A stretch of 14,305 bases of DNA from Candidatus Rokuibacteriota bacterium (GCA_003221435.1 QHRS01000171.1:1-14305); one strand, 5' to 3'. Shown: positions 1-6,941, numbered from the stretch's first letter. Translations and numbers: made by a program. The notes: generated by a model from the letters alone, not told the origin.

Positions 1-1038
1 TTCGGCCACAAGGACAACTGCGACAACCTGATCGGGCCGCCGTGTCGCAACCCGTGGCGGCTCGATCGCACCTCGGGCGCGTCTTCGGGTGGCGCGGGCG
101 CGGCCGTCGCCGCCGGGCTCGGGCCGCTCGCCCACGGCTCGGACGGTGCGGGCTCGATCCGCATCCCCTCGGCGCTCTGCGGGGTCTTCGGGCTCAAGCC
201 CTCCTTCGGCCGTGTCCCCAATCACCCGAACGCGGATTACTGGGCGGCGCGCTCGCACGTCGGGCCGATGACCCGCACGGTCCGTGACGCGGCCCTGCTC
301 CTCGGGGCGTTGGCAGGTCCCGACCCGCGTGACCCGCTCTCGATCGACTCACCGCCTGAAGACTACCTCGCCGCGTGCGATGGCGACCTCAAAGGCCTGC
401 GCGTGGTGTGGAGCGCCGACCTCGGCTATGCAGCGGTCGATCCCGAGGTCAGGGCGATCGCCGAGGCCGCGGCCCGCCGCTTCGCGGACCTCGGCTGCAA
501 GCTCGAGGAGTGCGCCCCGGGCTGGCCCGACCCCGGAGCCTTCCACAAAGTCATGTACGAGGTGAACGTCGCCGTCCGCCAGGTCGGCCGCGCGGCCGAG
601 CATCCCGAGTGGATCGAGCCGAGCCTGATGCAGATGATCGAGAACGCACGCCGCGTGTCGGCGATCGACCACAGCAAGGCGCTCCTCGCCCGCAGCGTCT
701 TCTACGGCGAGGTCTTCCAGTTCTTCGAGACCTGCGACCTCCTGCTGACGCCCCAGATGCCGGTCGGCGCGTGGTCGGCCGAGCCCGGCCCGAACCAGGG
801 GCCGAAGCAGATCGGCGGCCGGCCGACGCCGACCATGTTCGACCGCCTCGCGTTCACGTTCCCGTTCAACCTGACGGGCCAGCCGGCGGCGAGTGTCCCC
901 TGCGGCTTCACCTCCGAGGGGTTGCCCGTCGGGCTCCAGGTCGTCGGCCGCTGGCACGCCGACTCGACCGTGTTCCGGGCCGCCGCTTGCTTCGAGGCGA
1001 TCCAGCCGTGGGCGAAGGCGCGGCCACCGCTGCCGTGA
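1..1038 (+). CDS. Amidase-signature family hydrolase, 5' end cut by window edge
   Basis: Amidase-signature (AS) enzymes hydrolyse C-N amide bonds with a Ser-cisSer-Lys triad. The frame is open from base 1, so the gene starts upstream; 345 C-terminal residues are visible of a usual 450-500. The AS core is clear: an SGASSGGAGAA stretch (visible residues 25-35) followed by GSDGAGSIRIPS (46-57). By spacing to FAAH-type enzymes (24 residues apart), Ser28 is the cis-Ser and Ser52 the nucleophile; the catalytic Lys would lie before the window. The C-terminal part holds the typical FPFNLTGQPAASVPCG and LPVGLQVVGR blocks that close the AS fold. Substrate cannot be assigned: this family includes aryl/acyl amidases, Glu-tRNA amidotransferase subunit A relatives and urea-amide hydrolases. 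No GatB or GatC gene lies downstream, which argues against GatA. A methyltransferase gene follows 83 bases later on the same strand. Confidence 0.92.
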   Translation, partial: FGHKDNCDNLIGPPCRNPWRLDRTSGASSGGAGAAVAAGLGPLAHGSDGAGSIRIPSALCGVFGLKPSFGRVPNHPNADYWAARSHVGPMTRTVRDAALLLGALAGPDPRDPLSIDSPPEDYLAACDGDLKGLRVVWSADLGYAAVDPEVRAIAEAAARRFADLGCKLEECAPGWPDPGAFHKVMYEVNVAVRQVGRAAEHPEWIEPSLMQMIENARRVSAIDHSKALLARSVFYGEVFQFFETCDLLLTPQMPVGAWSAEPGPNQGPKQIGGRPTPTMFDRLAFTFPFNLTGQPAASVPCGFTSEGLPVGLQVVGRWHADSTVFRAAACFEAIQPWAKARPPLP

Positions 1039-1121
1039 GCGAGGAAACTCCACTCCCCTCCACGCCCTCGGCGTCGAGCCGATCCACCCGGCCGACGGGC
1101 GCCGCACGAAGCGAGCGTGAC

Positions 1122-2183
1122 ATGCCGGAAGAGATCGACCTCAAACGGGCGCAGGCGTTCGCGCGCCAGGTCTTCGGCTTCTACACGGGCGGCGTCATCA
1201 GCCTCCTCGTCCACATCGGTTACAAGACCGGTCTCTTCGACGCGGCCGCGACGGGCCCGGGGACCAGCGAGGGGATCGCCGCGCGGGCCGGGCTCGACGA
1301 GCGCTACGTCAGGGAGTGGCTGGGTGGGATGACGACCGCCGGCATCTTCACGTACGACTCCGCCTCTCGCACCTATTCGCTCCCGCCCGAGCATGCCTTC
1401 TGCCTGACCGGCGAGAGCCGGCTCAACGTCGCGCCGGTCAGCGGGTTCATCCCCCACCTCGGGAAGATCGTTCCCAAGGTCATGGACGCCTTCCGGCACG
1501 GCGGCGGCGTCCCCTACTCAGAGTTCCGGCCCGAGTTTACCGAGCTGATGGATGACTCCTGGCGTCGCATCTACGACGACGCGCTCCTCAGCGGGTTCCT
1601 CCCGCGCGTGATGGGTCTCCCGGAACGTCTCGCGGCGGGCGTGCGCGTCGCCGACATCGGGTGCGGCACCGGTCATGCGATCAACCTGATGGCGAGGGCC
1701 TATCCGGCATCGACGTTCGTCGGGTACGAGATCGCCCAGGACGCCGTCGCGAGAGCAACCGCCGAGGCGCGGCGGATGGGATTGTCGAACGCGCGCTTCG
1801 AGGTGCTCGACATCACGCGCCTCCCTACCGATCCGAAGTTCGACGTGATCATGGCGTTCGATACCATCCACGACCAGCGGGACCCGGCGGCGGCGCTCAA
1901 GCGGGCGAGCGACGCCCTCGCGCCGGACGGTATGTTCGTGATGGTCGACGTCAAAGGCACCAGCGACGTGCAGGAGGACACGAAGAACCCGTTCGCGCCC
2001 TTCTATTACGGCGTGAGCGTCCTGCACTGCATGACGGTGTCGCTGGCCGAGCGCGGCGCCGGGCTCGGCACCATGTGGGGCGAGAAGGTCGCGCGGCGGA
2101 TGCTCGGCGAGGCCGGCTTCACCCAGATCGGGGTCGTCGATGCGCCGCGCCCGCAGAACGTGATCTACGTCGCACGGAAATAG
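1122..2183 (+). CDS. Class I SAM-dependent methyltransferase with N-terminal winged-helix domain (Rv2258c-like)
   Basis: 353 residues. Residues about 1-90 look like the winged-helix/dimerisation domain seen in O-methyltransferase-like and Rv2258c-like proteins (GVISLLVHIGYKTGLFDAAA, then a helix-turn-helix with GLDERYVREWLGGM). A Rossmann methyltransferase domain follows; motif I is VRVADIGCGTG at residues 174-184, with an acidic residue in GYEIAQ binding the SAM ribose and FDVIMAFDTIHD as motif IV/post-I region. The enzyme should transfer a methyl group from SAM to an unknown small molecule; no substrate residue is diagnostic. The start at 1122 was chosen because the much longer open frame upstream only overlaps the amidase in another frame, while homology begins at MPEEIDLKRAQ. 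No strong Shine-Dalgarno is visible. The gene converges with moaA, leaving only 19 bases between the stop codons and no obvious terminator hairpin. Confidence 0.85.
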   Translation: MPEEIDLKRAQAFARQVFGFYTGGVISLLVHIGYKTGLFDAAATGPGTSEGIAARAGLDERYVREWLGGMTTAGIFTYDSASRTYSLPPEHAFCLTGESRLNVAPVSGFIPHLGKIVPKVMDAFRHGGGVPYSEFRPEFTELMDDSWRRIYDDALLSGFLPRVMGLPERLAAGVRVADIGCGTGHAINLMARAYPASTFVGYEIAQDAVARATAEARRMGLSNARFEVLDITRLPTDPKFDVIMAFDTIHDQRDPAAALKRASDALAPDGMFVMVDVKGTSDVQEDTKNPFAPFYYGVSVLHCMTVSLAERGAGLGTMWGEKVARRMLGEAGFTQIGVVDAPRPQNVIYVARK

Positions 2184-2202
2184 CGCCCGCCCCGCCCGTG
2201 CA

Positions 2203-3225
2203 CTACCCGCCCCGGGTGTGCATCTCCAGGTGCGGGTCCTTCTTCAGCTCGCTGATCCGCACCAGCGGGCTGCGGTGCCGGTTCCGGAGCCGTTCCTCGG
2301 CTCCGCGGTCGGTCCGGGCACGCCACCGCCCGGTGATGAGCGCCTTCAGCTCATCGGCCGACGTGCCGCGCCGGAGCGGCCCGCGCAGATCCGTGCCCTG
2401 CAACGCGTAGAGGCACAGGTACCAGATGCCGTCGGCCGTCAGCCGGCTGCGATCGCACCTGCTGCAGAACGGCGCCGTCGTGGATGAGATGATGCCGAAC
2501 ACGGTCCCGTCGGGCAGCCGGTAGCGGTCGGCCGGCGCCGAGCGTTCCTCGATGACGGGCTCGACGCGGCCGTAGCGGCGCTCGAGCGCCTTCAGGATCT
2601 CGGCGCGCGACACGACGGAGTCCATGGTCCATTTCGTCGCGCCCCCCACGTCCATGTATTCGATGAAGCGCACCTCGGCGGGCAGGGGCTTGCAGAACTC
2701 GATCAGGTCGGCCAGCTCGTCATCGTTGACCCCGCGGATGACGACGGTGTCGACCTTCGTGTCGGTGAAGCCCGCCTGCGGCACGGCCAGCAGCCCCTTG
2801 ATGACCTGCGCGTGCGTCGGCCGCCGCGTCAGCTTCGCGAAGCGCTCGGGCCGGAGCGTGTCGAGGCTGACGGTGACGCGGTGGAGGCCCGCCGCCTTCA
2901 GGGCGGGCGCGTGCTCGGCGAGCAGGACGCCGTTAGTCGTCATCGCGATGTCCCGGATCGCAGGCTTCTTCGCGATGAGCCGCACCAGGTCGGGAAGGTT
3001 CCGTCTCAGCAGCGGCTCGCCGCCCGTGAGGCGAACCTTGTCGGCTCCGAGGTCGGCGAAGATGTCGACGAGCGCGCTGATCTCCTCGAACTGGAGGATG
3101 TCGCCGCGCGAGAGCCAGATGTACTCCTCCTCCGGCATGCAGTACTGGCAGCGCAGATTGCACCGGTCCGTGACCGAAATCCGGAGGTTCTTCAGCGGAC
3201 GGCCGAACGTGTCGGAGATTCGCAT
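2203..3225 (-). CDS. moaA: GTP 3',8-cyclase MoaA (molybdenum cofactor biosynthesis)
   Basis: MoaA is a radical SAM enzyme that converts GTP to 3',8-cH2GTP, the first step of molybdopterin synthesis, in the cytoplasm. The 340-residue protein has the expected length. The N-terminal cluster motif CNLRCQYC places Cys22, Cys26 and Cys29; LTGGEPLLR (67-75) is the SAM-binding GGEP motif; FIEYMDVGG (187-195) is a MoaA hallmark. The second, GTP-binding 4Fe-4S cluster is CX2CX13C at Cys254, Cys257 and Cys271. The protein ends in the invariant double glycine (339-340) required for activity. An in-frame extension to about 3402 is open but overlaps the Rieske gene; the true start is ATG at 3225, sharing one base with the Rieske stop (TGATG), so translation is probably coupled. 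No other moa, mog or moe gene is in the window. The CX2CX13C cluster and GG tail separate it from NirJ/AhbD-type haem radical SAM enzymes. Confidence 0.96.
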   Translation of the reverse strand: MRISDTFGRPLKNLRISVTDRCNLRCQYCMPEEEYIWLSRGDILQFEEISALVDIFADLGADKVRLTGGEPLLRRNLPDLVRLIAKKPAIRDIAMTTNGVLLAEHAPALKAAGLHRVTVSLDTLRPERFAKLTRRPTHAQVIKGLLAVPQAGFTDTKVDTVVIRGVNDDELADLIEFCKPLPAEVRFIEYMDVGGATKWTMDSVVSRAEILKALERRYGRVEPVIEERSAPADRYRLPDGTVFGIISSTTAPFCSRCDRSRLTADGIWYLCLYALQGTDLRGPLRRGTSADELKALITGRWRARTDRGAEERLRNRHRSPLVRISELKKDPHLEMHTRGG

Positions 3226-3530
3226 CAGATTTCGACGTAGACCTCGCCATTTTCGACCGTCACCGGATAGCACGCAAGCTTGACCGCGGGGTTGTTCGTG
3301 TTCGCCCCAGTCGTCACCTCCCAGCGCCAGCCGTGCCAGGGGCAGGTCAGGACCGTGCCGTCCAACTCTCCCTCGCCGACGGGGCCGCCCCGATGCAGGC
3401 ACGTGTTGTCCACCGCGTAGAACGTCCCCTCCGCGTTTACCAGCGCGATCGGCCTCCCCGCCGTGTCGATCACCCGGGCCTCTCCGATCGGCACGTCCGC
3501 CGCCTTCGCGACTCTGACCTTCGTTGCCAT
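3225..3530 (-). CDS. Rieske [2Fe-2S] ferredoxin-like protein
   Basis: A 101-residue single-domain Rieske protein. The two cluster motifs are present: Cys44-Leu-His46 (NTCLHRGG) and Cys63-Pro-Trp-His66 (CPWHGW), spaced as in NirD and in ring-hydroxylating dioxygenase ferredoxins. There is no signal peptide or membrane helix, so it is a soluble cytoplasmic electron-transfer or redox-sensing protein. The ATG at 3530 (MATKVRV) was preferred over an ATG 14 codons upstream, because that extension runs into a fragment of the dispersed repeat and lacks homology; GAGAGA lies just ahead of the chosen start. It sits between a HemQ/chlorite-dismutase-family gene and moaA and overlaps moaA by one base. 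Its partner cannot be named: no nitrite reductase large subunit or dioxygenase is in the window. The haem protein next door is the obvious candidate, by context only. Confidence 0.9.
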   Translation of the reverse strand: MATKVRVAKAADVPIGEARVIDTAGRPIALVNAEGTFYAVDNTCLHRGGPVGEGELDGTVLTCPWHGWRWEVTTGANTNNPAVKLACYPVTVENGEVYVEI

Positions 3531-3541
3531 GGCGATCTCTC

Positions 3542-3570
3542 TAGGCCGCTGAAAAAGGCCCCTCTTCAGC
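3542..3570. repeat. Solo end of the dispersed palindromic repeat, forming a small hairpin
   Basis: Bases 3542-3561 match the terminus of the complete element at 4281-4404 (16 of 20 to its left end, 17 of 20 to the reverse complement of its right end). The tract continues into GCTGAA...TTCAGC (3548-3570), a perfect 6-bp inverted repeat with an 11-base loop. It fills most of the 46-base gap between the HemQ-like and Rieske genes, so it could act as an RNA processing or attenuation hairpin in the shared transcript. Confidence 0.6.
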
Positions 3571-3576
3571 ATCCGG

Positions 3577-4266
3577 TTAGCCGAGCGCGGCGAGGATCTC
3601 TTCCAGCGGCCTGCGCGCGCAGGTGTGCTGGGGGGTGTCCCGGACCGTGTAGCGGCTCGCCTCCGTCTCGCGGAGCCGCATCAGCAGCGTCACGAACTCC
3701 TTCGGATCGTCGCCTTCGAACGCGACGACGAAGTCCTGATCGTCGAGGCCGAAGGAGTAGGCGGTGTTGATCCGGATGCCGGGGAACTTGTGCCCCGTCC
3801 GAATATGCTCGGCCATCATCCGCCGGCGCTCCTCCATCGGCAGCAGGTACCATTCGCGCGTCTTGACGAACGGATAGACGAACAGATATTTCGACTGGCC
3901 GGGCTGCATCATGACCACGGCCTCGTCGTCCCCGTGCGCGCGAACGTACTGGGATTCGCGCGTCACGGCCAGATAGCTGTAGGTGTTGTCGAGATAGGGC
4001 GCCATGCACGTCCGGCGGAGCGCTTCCATCAGCTGCTGGATCGTCGGGAGCTCGTTCGCGGTCAGCCACAAGAGGAAATCCGTGTCCCGCCGGATGCCGA
4101 TGGTCGAGTAGCTCCGCACCGTCAGGCGGCCCTTGAAGTCGTCCGCGGCCGCCAGGTACTCCGCGATGGCCCGGCTCTTTTCGGCCTTCGGCAGCAGCGA
4201 CCACGCGGGCGTCGCCTTGAACAGCGTGTACAGCATGCACTGCCCGGGAGGGGTCTGTTCCGCCAT
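3577..4266 (-). CDS. Chlorite-dismutase-family haem protein, HemQ/ChdC-like
   Basis: 229 residues, the usual length of the short chlorite dismutase (Cld)/HemQ family. Members bind haem b or coproheme: true Cld splits chlorite, while HemQ/ChdC decarboxylates coproheme III to haem b. The family block YPFVKTREWYLLPMEERRRM lies at 131-150. By alignment from memory with Bacillus HemQ, Tyr140 matches the radical-forming Tyr and His154 (AEHIRTGHK) the proximal haem ligand. The distal Arg of chlorite-degrading enzymes seems replaced: the equivalent position near 166-167 is Ile/Asn in IRINTAYSFGLDD. Chlorite dismutation is therefore unlikely and coproheme decarboxylase or peroxidase activity likelier. 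ATG 4266 was chosen over an upstream ATG at 4302 because AGGAG stands 7 bases before it and the extension reads into a repeat. The preceding repeat ends next to this Shine-Dalgarno. No other haem-synthesis gene is visible, so the physiological role stays open. Confidence 0.85.
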   Translation of the reverse strand: MAEQTPPGQCMLYTLFKATPAWSLLPKAEKSRAIAEYLAAADDFKGRLTVRSYSTIGIRRDTDFLLWLTANELPTIQQLMEALRRTCMAPYLDNTYSYLAVTRESQYVRAHGDDEAVVMMQPGQSKYLFVYPFVKTREWYLLPMEERRRMMAEHIRTGHKFPGIRINTAYSFGLDDQDFVVAFEGDDPKEFVTLLMRLRETEASRYTVRDTPQHTCARRPLEEILAALG

Positions 4267-4280
4267 CACTACGCTCCTAG

Positions 4281-4404
4281 CAGGCCGCTCCCAAAGGCCC
4301 ATCTGCGTCGTTGGCTCGGTCGCTCCTCCCTGCGACGTACAACCGCGTACGTCTCAGTCGTCGCTCCTTCGCCGCCTCGCATCTGGACCTTTTTGAGCGG
4401 CCTG
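4281..4404. repeat. Complete MITE-like palindromic repeat with 27-bp terminal inverted repeats
   Basis: The left end (4281-4307) and the reverse complement of the right end (4378-4404) agree at 22 of 27 positions, both beginning CAGGCCGCTC. Inside are a perfect 7-bp inverted repeat GACGTAC/GTACGTC with a 6-base loop (4334-4353) and two near-direct repeats of TCGCTCCT(C/T)C. The element is 124 bp, has no protein-coding capacity of note and no obvious target-site duplication. It lies 9 bases past the radical SAM stop codon and ends 2 bases from the AGGAG of the HemQ-like gene, so it is transcribed between two genes of the same strand. Similar termini at 3542 and 9612 show it is dispersed. It resembles a non-autonomous mobile palindrome (MITE or REP/BIME-like); no transposase is in the window. 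Confidence 0.75.
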
Positions 4405-4413
4405 CGGGGGTTT

Positions 4414-6030
4414 TCAGCATCGTGCGAGTTCAGGGGTCATGGCCCGACTCCACTCGCGGATCAGGCCCGCTTTCCTGACGCCGACCTCGAAATGATCCCA
4501 CGGCATGCGCTCGTCAAGCGAGCGCTCGCGAGTCGTGTAGAAGTCCGGGTCGCCGGACCATTCACGAAGCGCCCGCCGCCAGTCGCCGTCGAGCCGCGCG
4601 GCCAGCTCGAGGAAGTCGGCCACGCGGCGGTCGCCGCGGGCGAGGAGCGCCTGGAGCTCGGCCTCGCGGGGATTCTCGTGGAGCACCCGCACGTTGGGGA
4701 ACCGCCGCACCCCGTCCTTGATGATCGAGAGCTTTTCCTGGAGCGCCTCGACGCCGTCGAACGGCGCCCACTGAAACGGCGTCCACGGCTTCGGCACATA
4801 CGACGACACCGACAGGGTGAGCCGCCCAAAGGGCTTCCCTGACGGGTCGGGCACCCGGAGCCGTGAGAGCAGCCGGGACGCGAGGTCGGCGATCGCCTCC
4901 ACGTCCTCCCGCGTCTCCGTCGGCTGGCCGATCATGAAGTAGCACTTGAGGTTCGGGATGCCGTAGCGGCGGACGAGGTCGCAGGCGGCGTAGAGCTGCT
5001 CGTCGGTGATGGCCTTGCGGATGACGCGGCGGAGTCGCTCGGTGCCCGCCTCCGGCGACGAGATCGAAACCTCGACGCCGTACTCGTCGAGCACCTTCAT
5101 GAGATCCCCGATCCACGGATAGTCCGAGACGCACGCCCCCACGAGCCCGACCCGCCTGGACCCCTGCGCGATCTTCGCGACGGACTCGCGCAACGACTCG
5201 ACGCTCCGGTGGCGGACGGGCCGATAGATTTCGCCCTCCAGACAGAAGCGGCAACCGCGCCCGCATCCCTTGCCGACCTCGAGCAGCGACATATGGCCGT
5301 ACTCGGCATTGGGCGTCCTGATGGTCGAGATGGTCTCGAAGGCGTCGACGTCCTTGAGCCGCCGTTTCGCCACGATCCCAGGCGCGCTCGGCTCGGGCAC
5401 CACCTCCTCCACGGTGCCGTCGGCCCCATACCGGACGTGGTAGCGATCCGGCAGGTAGATGCCCGGCAGCATCGCCAGCCGGCCGAGCAGCGCGTCGCGC
5501 TCGGTCCCGACCTCACGATACTGCTCGACGATCTCCCGGACCAGCTCCTCGCCTTCCCCGACGACGACGAAGTCCATGAAGGGCGCGATGGGCTCCGGGT
5601 TCGAGAAGGCGCAGACGCCGCCCATCAGGATCAGCGGGTGGTGCGCCTGCCGCTCCGACGGGCGGAGCGGGATCCCCGCCATGCCGAGCAGCCGCAGGAC
5701 GTTGATGTAGTCGCCCTCGTACGTGACCGAGAACCCGACCAGGTGAAAGTCGGTCAGCGGGCGGAGCGACTCGAGCGAGAGCGGGGCCGTGCCGGTCCGC
5801 CGATGCTCGTCGATATCCGCAGGGTCCGGAAAGAACACCCGCTCGCAGACGACGTCCGGGATCTGATTGAGGTGCCAGTAGATGGTCTGGAACCCCAGGT
5901 TCGACATCCCGACGGCGTAGGTGTTCGGGTAGGCGAGCGCGATCCGAAGCCGCCCTCCCCAGTCCTTCCGGATCGCGCCTTCTTCCTGGGAGAGGAGCGA
6001 CTGAGCTTTTCTTTTTATTGTGGAGGACAT
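4414..6030 (-). CDS. B12-binding-type radical SAM protein, TIGR03960-like
   Basis: 538 residues. The N-terminal half (about 25-170) is the cobalamin-binding-like Rossmann domain usual in this group, with LAYPNTYAVGMSNLGFQ at 33-49, MGGVCAFSNPEPIAPFMD at 136-153 and VVVGEGEELV. The radical SAM domain carries CGRGCRFC with Cys256, Cys260 and Cys263 as 4Fe-4S ligands, followed by SSPEAGTERLRR and IGQPTET typical of the fold. The reaction of this family is unknown. It is commonly paired or fused with a TIGR03936/DUF2344 protein and often found near RNase G genes; neither is present here. Family members, as I recall them, end in a short Cys-rich tail after the PWDH block; this protein stops at TPELARC, just short of it, with the repeat beginning 9 bases later. 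The ATG at 6030 matches the family start; it lies 55 bases after lgt on the same strand. Confidence 0.85.
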   Translation of the reverse strand: MSSTIKRKAQSLLSQEEGAIRKDWGGRLRIALAYPNTYAVGMSNLGFQTIYWHLNQIPDVVCERVFFPDPADIDEHRRTGTAPLSLESLRPLTDFHLVGFSVTYEGDYINVLRLLGMAGIPLRPSERQAHHPLILMGGVCAFSNPEPIAPFMDFVVVGEGEELVREIVEQYREVGTERDALLGRLAMLPGIYLPDRYHVRYGADGTVEEVVPEPSAPGIVAKRRLKDVDAFETISTIRTPNAEYGHMSLLEVGKGCGRGCRFCLEGEIYRPVRHRSVESLRESVAKIAQGSRRVGLVGACVSDYPWIGDLMKVLDEYGVEVSISSPEAGTERLRRVIRKAITDEQLYAACDLVRRYGIPNLKCYFMIGQPTETREDVEAIADLASRLLSRLRVPDPSGKPFGRLTLSVSSYVPKPWTPFQWAPFDGVEALQEKLSIIKDGVRRFPNVRVLHENPREAELQALLARGDRRVADFLELAARLDGDWRRALREWSGDPDFYTTRERSLDERMPWDHFEVGVRKAGLIREWSRAMTPELARC

Positions 6031-6039
6031 ACCCGACAG

Positions 6040-6045
6040 AGTGTA
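6040..6045 (-). promoter_or_regulatory. Possible -10 box immediately upstream of the radical SAM gene
   Basis: On the minus strand the sequence GTGATACACTC contains TACACT (4 of 6 to TATAAT) ending 9 bases before the ATG at 6030. A transcript begun there would have almost no leader. No convincing -35 box is seen, so this is tentative. Confidence 0.25.
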
Positions 6046-6085
6046 TCACACGCCCCCGGGCATGGCCGGGGCGGCGGTCAGCGCC

Positions 6086-6868
6086 TCACGCGACGACCTT
6101 CTCGCGCGGGCGCGTGAGGAACAGCAGGACCAGGGCGAGGCAGATCCCGACGAGGCTGGCGATCTGCGGCACGCGGAAGGGACCGAGCCAGAAACTGTCC
6201 AGGCGGATCGCTTCGATGAGAAACCGGCCGACCGAGTAGAGGGCGATGTAGAGGTAGAAGACCGCCGCCGGGCGGCCGGAGAGCCGCCGTCGGACGGAGA
6301 TCAGGGCGACGAACACCGCGAGATCCCAGATCGACTCGTAGAGGAACGTCGGGTGGAAGTACTCACTCGAGGCGTACTGTAGCGGACGGTTCTGCGGCGA
6401 GATGTAGAGCTTCCAGGGCAGGCTCGTCGGCGTGCCGAAGGCTTCCTCGTTGAAGAAGTTGCCCCACCGCCCGATCGCCTGGCCGAGCGCGATGCTCGGC
6501 GCCGCCACGTCGAGCGCCTGCCGGATCGGCAGCCGCTCGCGGCTCGCGACCCAGAGGCCGACGAGAGTGCCGGCGATCAGGCCGCCGTGGATCGCGAGTC
6601 CCCCTTCCCAGACCGCGGGGATCTTGGCGAGGTGGCGGCCGTAGTAGTCCCAGTTGAAGATCACCTCGTAGATCCGGGCGCCGATGAGGCCCGCGATGAT
6701 CGCCCACTGGCCGGCGTTGAGGACTTTCTCCGACGGCAGCCCCTCGCGCTTGGCCTCCCGGTCCGCGAGCCAGAAGCCCACGAGGATCGCCGTGGCCATG
6801 AGGATGCCGTACCACCGGATCGTCAGCGGCCCGACCTGGAACGCGATGGCGCCTGGAGACCGAAACAT
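6086..6868 (-). CDS. lgt: Prolipoprotein diacylglyceryl transferase Lgt
   Basis: Lgt transfers diacylglycerol from phosphatidylglycerol to the lipobox cysteine of prelipoproteins in the inner membrane, the first step of lipoprotein maturation. The 260-residue protein is of family length and has about seven hydrophobic segments. Signature motifs are all present: the WYGI stretch near residue 19, AIHGG with His94 (equivalent to E. coli His103), GQAIGRWGNFFNEEAFG with Arg134 (E. coli Arg143), HPTFLYES at 172-179, and SVGRFLIEA with Arg215 (E. coli Arg239). The start at 6868 fits the family N-terminus (PGAIAFQVGPLTIRWYG). It is transcribed away from the di-iron gene and heads the minus-strand run of redox and cofactor genes. 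It is normally a stand-alone housekeeping gene, so the association is probably positional. Confidence 0.97.
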   Translation of the reverse strand: MFRSPGAIAFQVGPLTIRWYGILMATAILVGFWLADREAKREGLPSEKVLNAGQWAIIAGLIGARIYEVIFNWDYYGRHLAKIPAVWEGGLAIHGGLIAGTLVGLWVASRERLPIRQALDVAAPSIALGQAIGRWGNFFNEEAFGTPTSLPWKLYISPQNRPLQYASSEYFHPTFLYESIWDLAVFVALISVRRRLSGRPAAVFYLYIALYSVGRFLIEAIRLDSFWLGPFRVPQIASLVGICLALVLLFLTRPREKVVA

Positions 6869-6875
6869 CCCTTGG

Positions 6876-6881
6876 AGTATA
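6876..6881 (-). promoter_or_regulatory. Candidate leaderless promoter -10 box for lgt
   Basis: The minus strand reads GTGTATACTC, with TATACT (5 of 6 to the TATAAT consensus) separated from the lgt ATG by only 7 bases. Initiation at the usual distance would fall at or one base before the start codon, implying a leaderless mRNA. An AAGGG directly abuts the ATG and is too close to act as a Shine-Dalgarno. No clear -35 box is seen. Confidence 0.35.
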
Positions 6882-6941
6882 CACGGCCGCTCCGCCTTGA
6901 CCCCGCCGCTCTGCGCCTGTTAGCGTGCGCACGAGGAACCC

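Noticed and set aside
375..1121. Long in-frame extension upstream of the methyltransferase and similar long antisense frames over the amidase
   Set aside because: They are Arg/Pro-rich shadow frames typical of high-GC coding DNA and overlap the well-supported amidase.
2184..2202. Possible bidirectional terminator between the methyltransferase and moaA
   Set aside because: The 19 bases are C-rich with no stem-loop or T-run.
3577..4266. Annotation of the haem protein as a true chlorite dismutase with perchlorate respiration context
   Set aside because: The distal Arg seems absent, and no perchlorate or chlorate reductase gene lies nearby.
4281..4404. Small open frames running through the palindromic repeat, including an in-frame extension of the HemQ-like gene to 4302
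   Set aside because: They consist of repeat sequence; the HemQ-like gene has a good AGGAG at the downstream ATG 4266, and no homology supports the extension.
5720..5760. A DxHxxG match (DFHLVG, residues 94-99) in the radical SAM protein, resembling the cobalamin lower-ligand motif
   Set aside because: It falls in the internal strand segment that aligns to the generic D-x-x-GxS block of radical SAM B12 domains, not at the loop where the true motif occurs; probably coincidence.
6897..6925. TTGACC-17-TTAGCG as a plus-strand promoter for the di-iron gene
   Set aside because: The -35 box and spacing are good but the -10 box matches the consensus at essentially one position, so it is not supportable.
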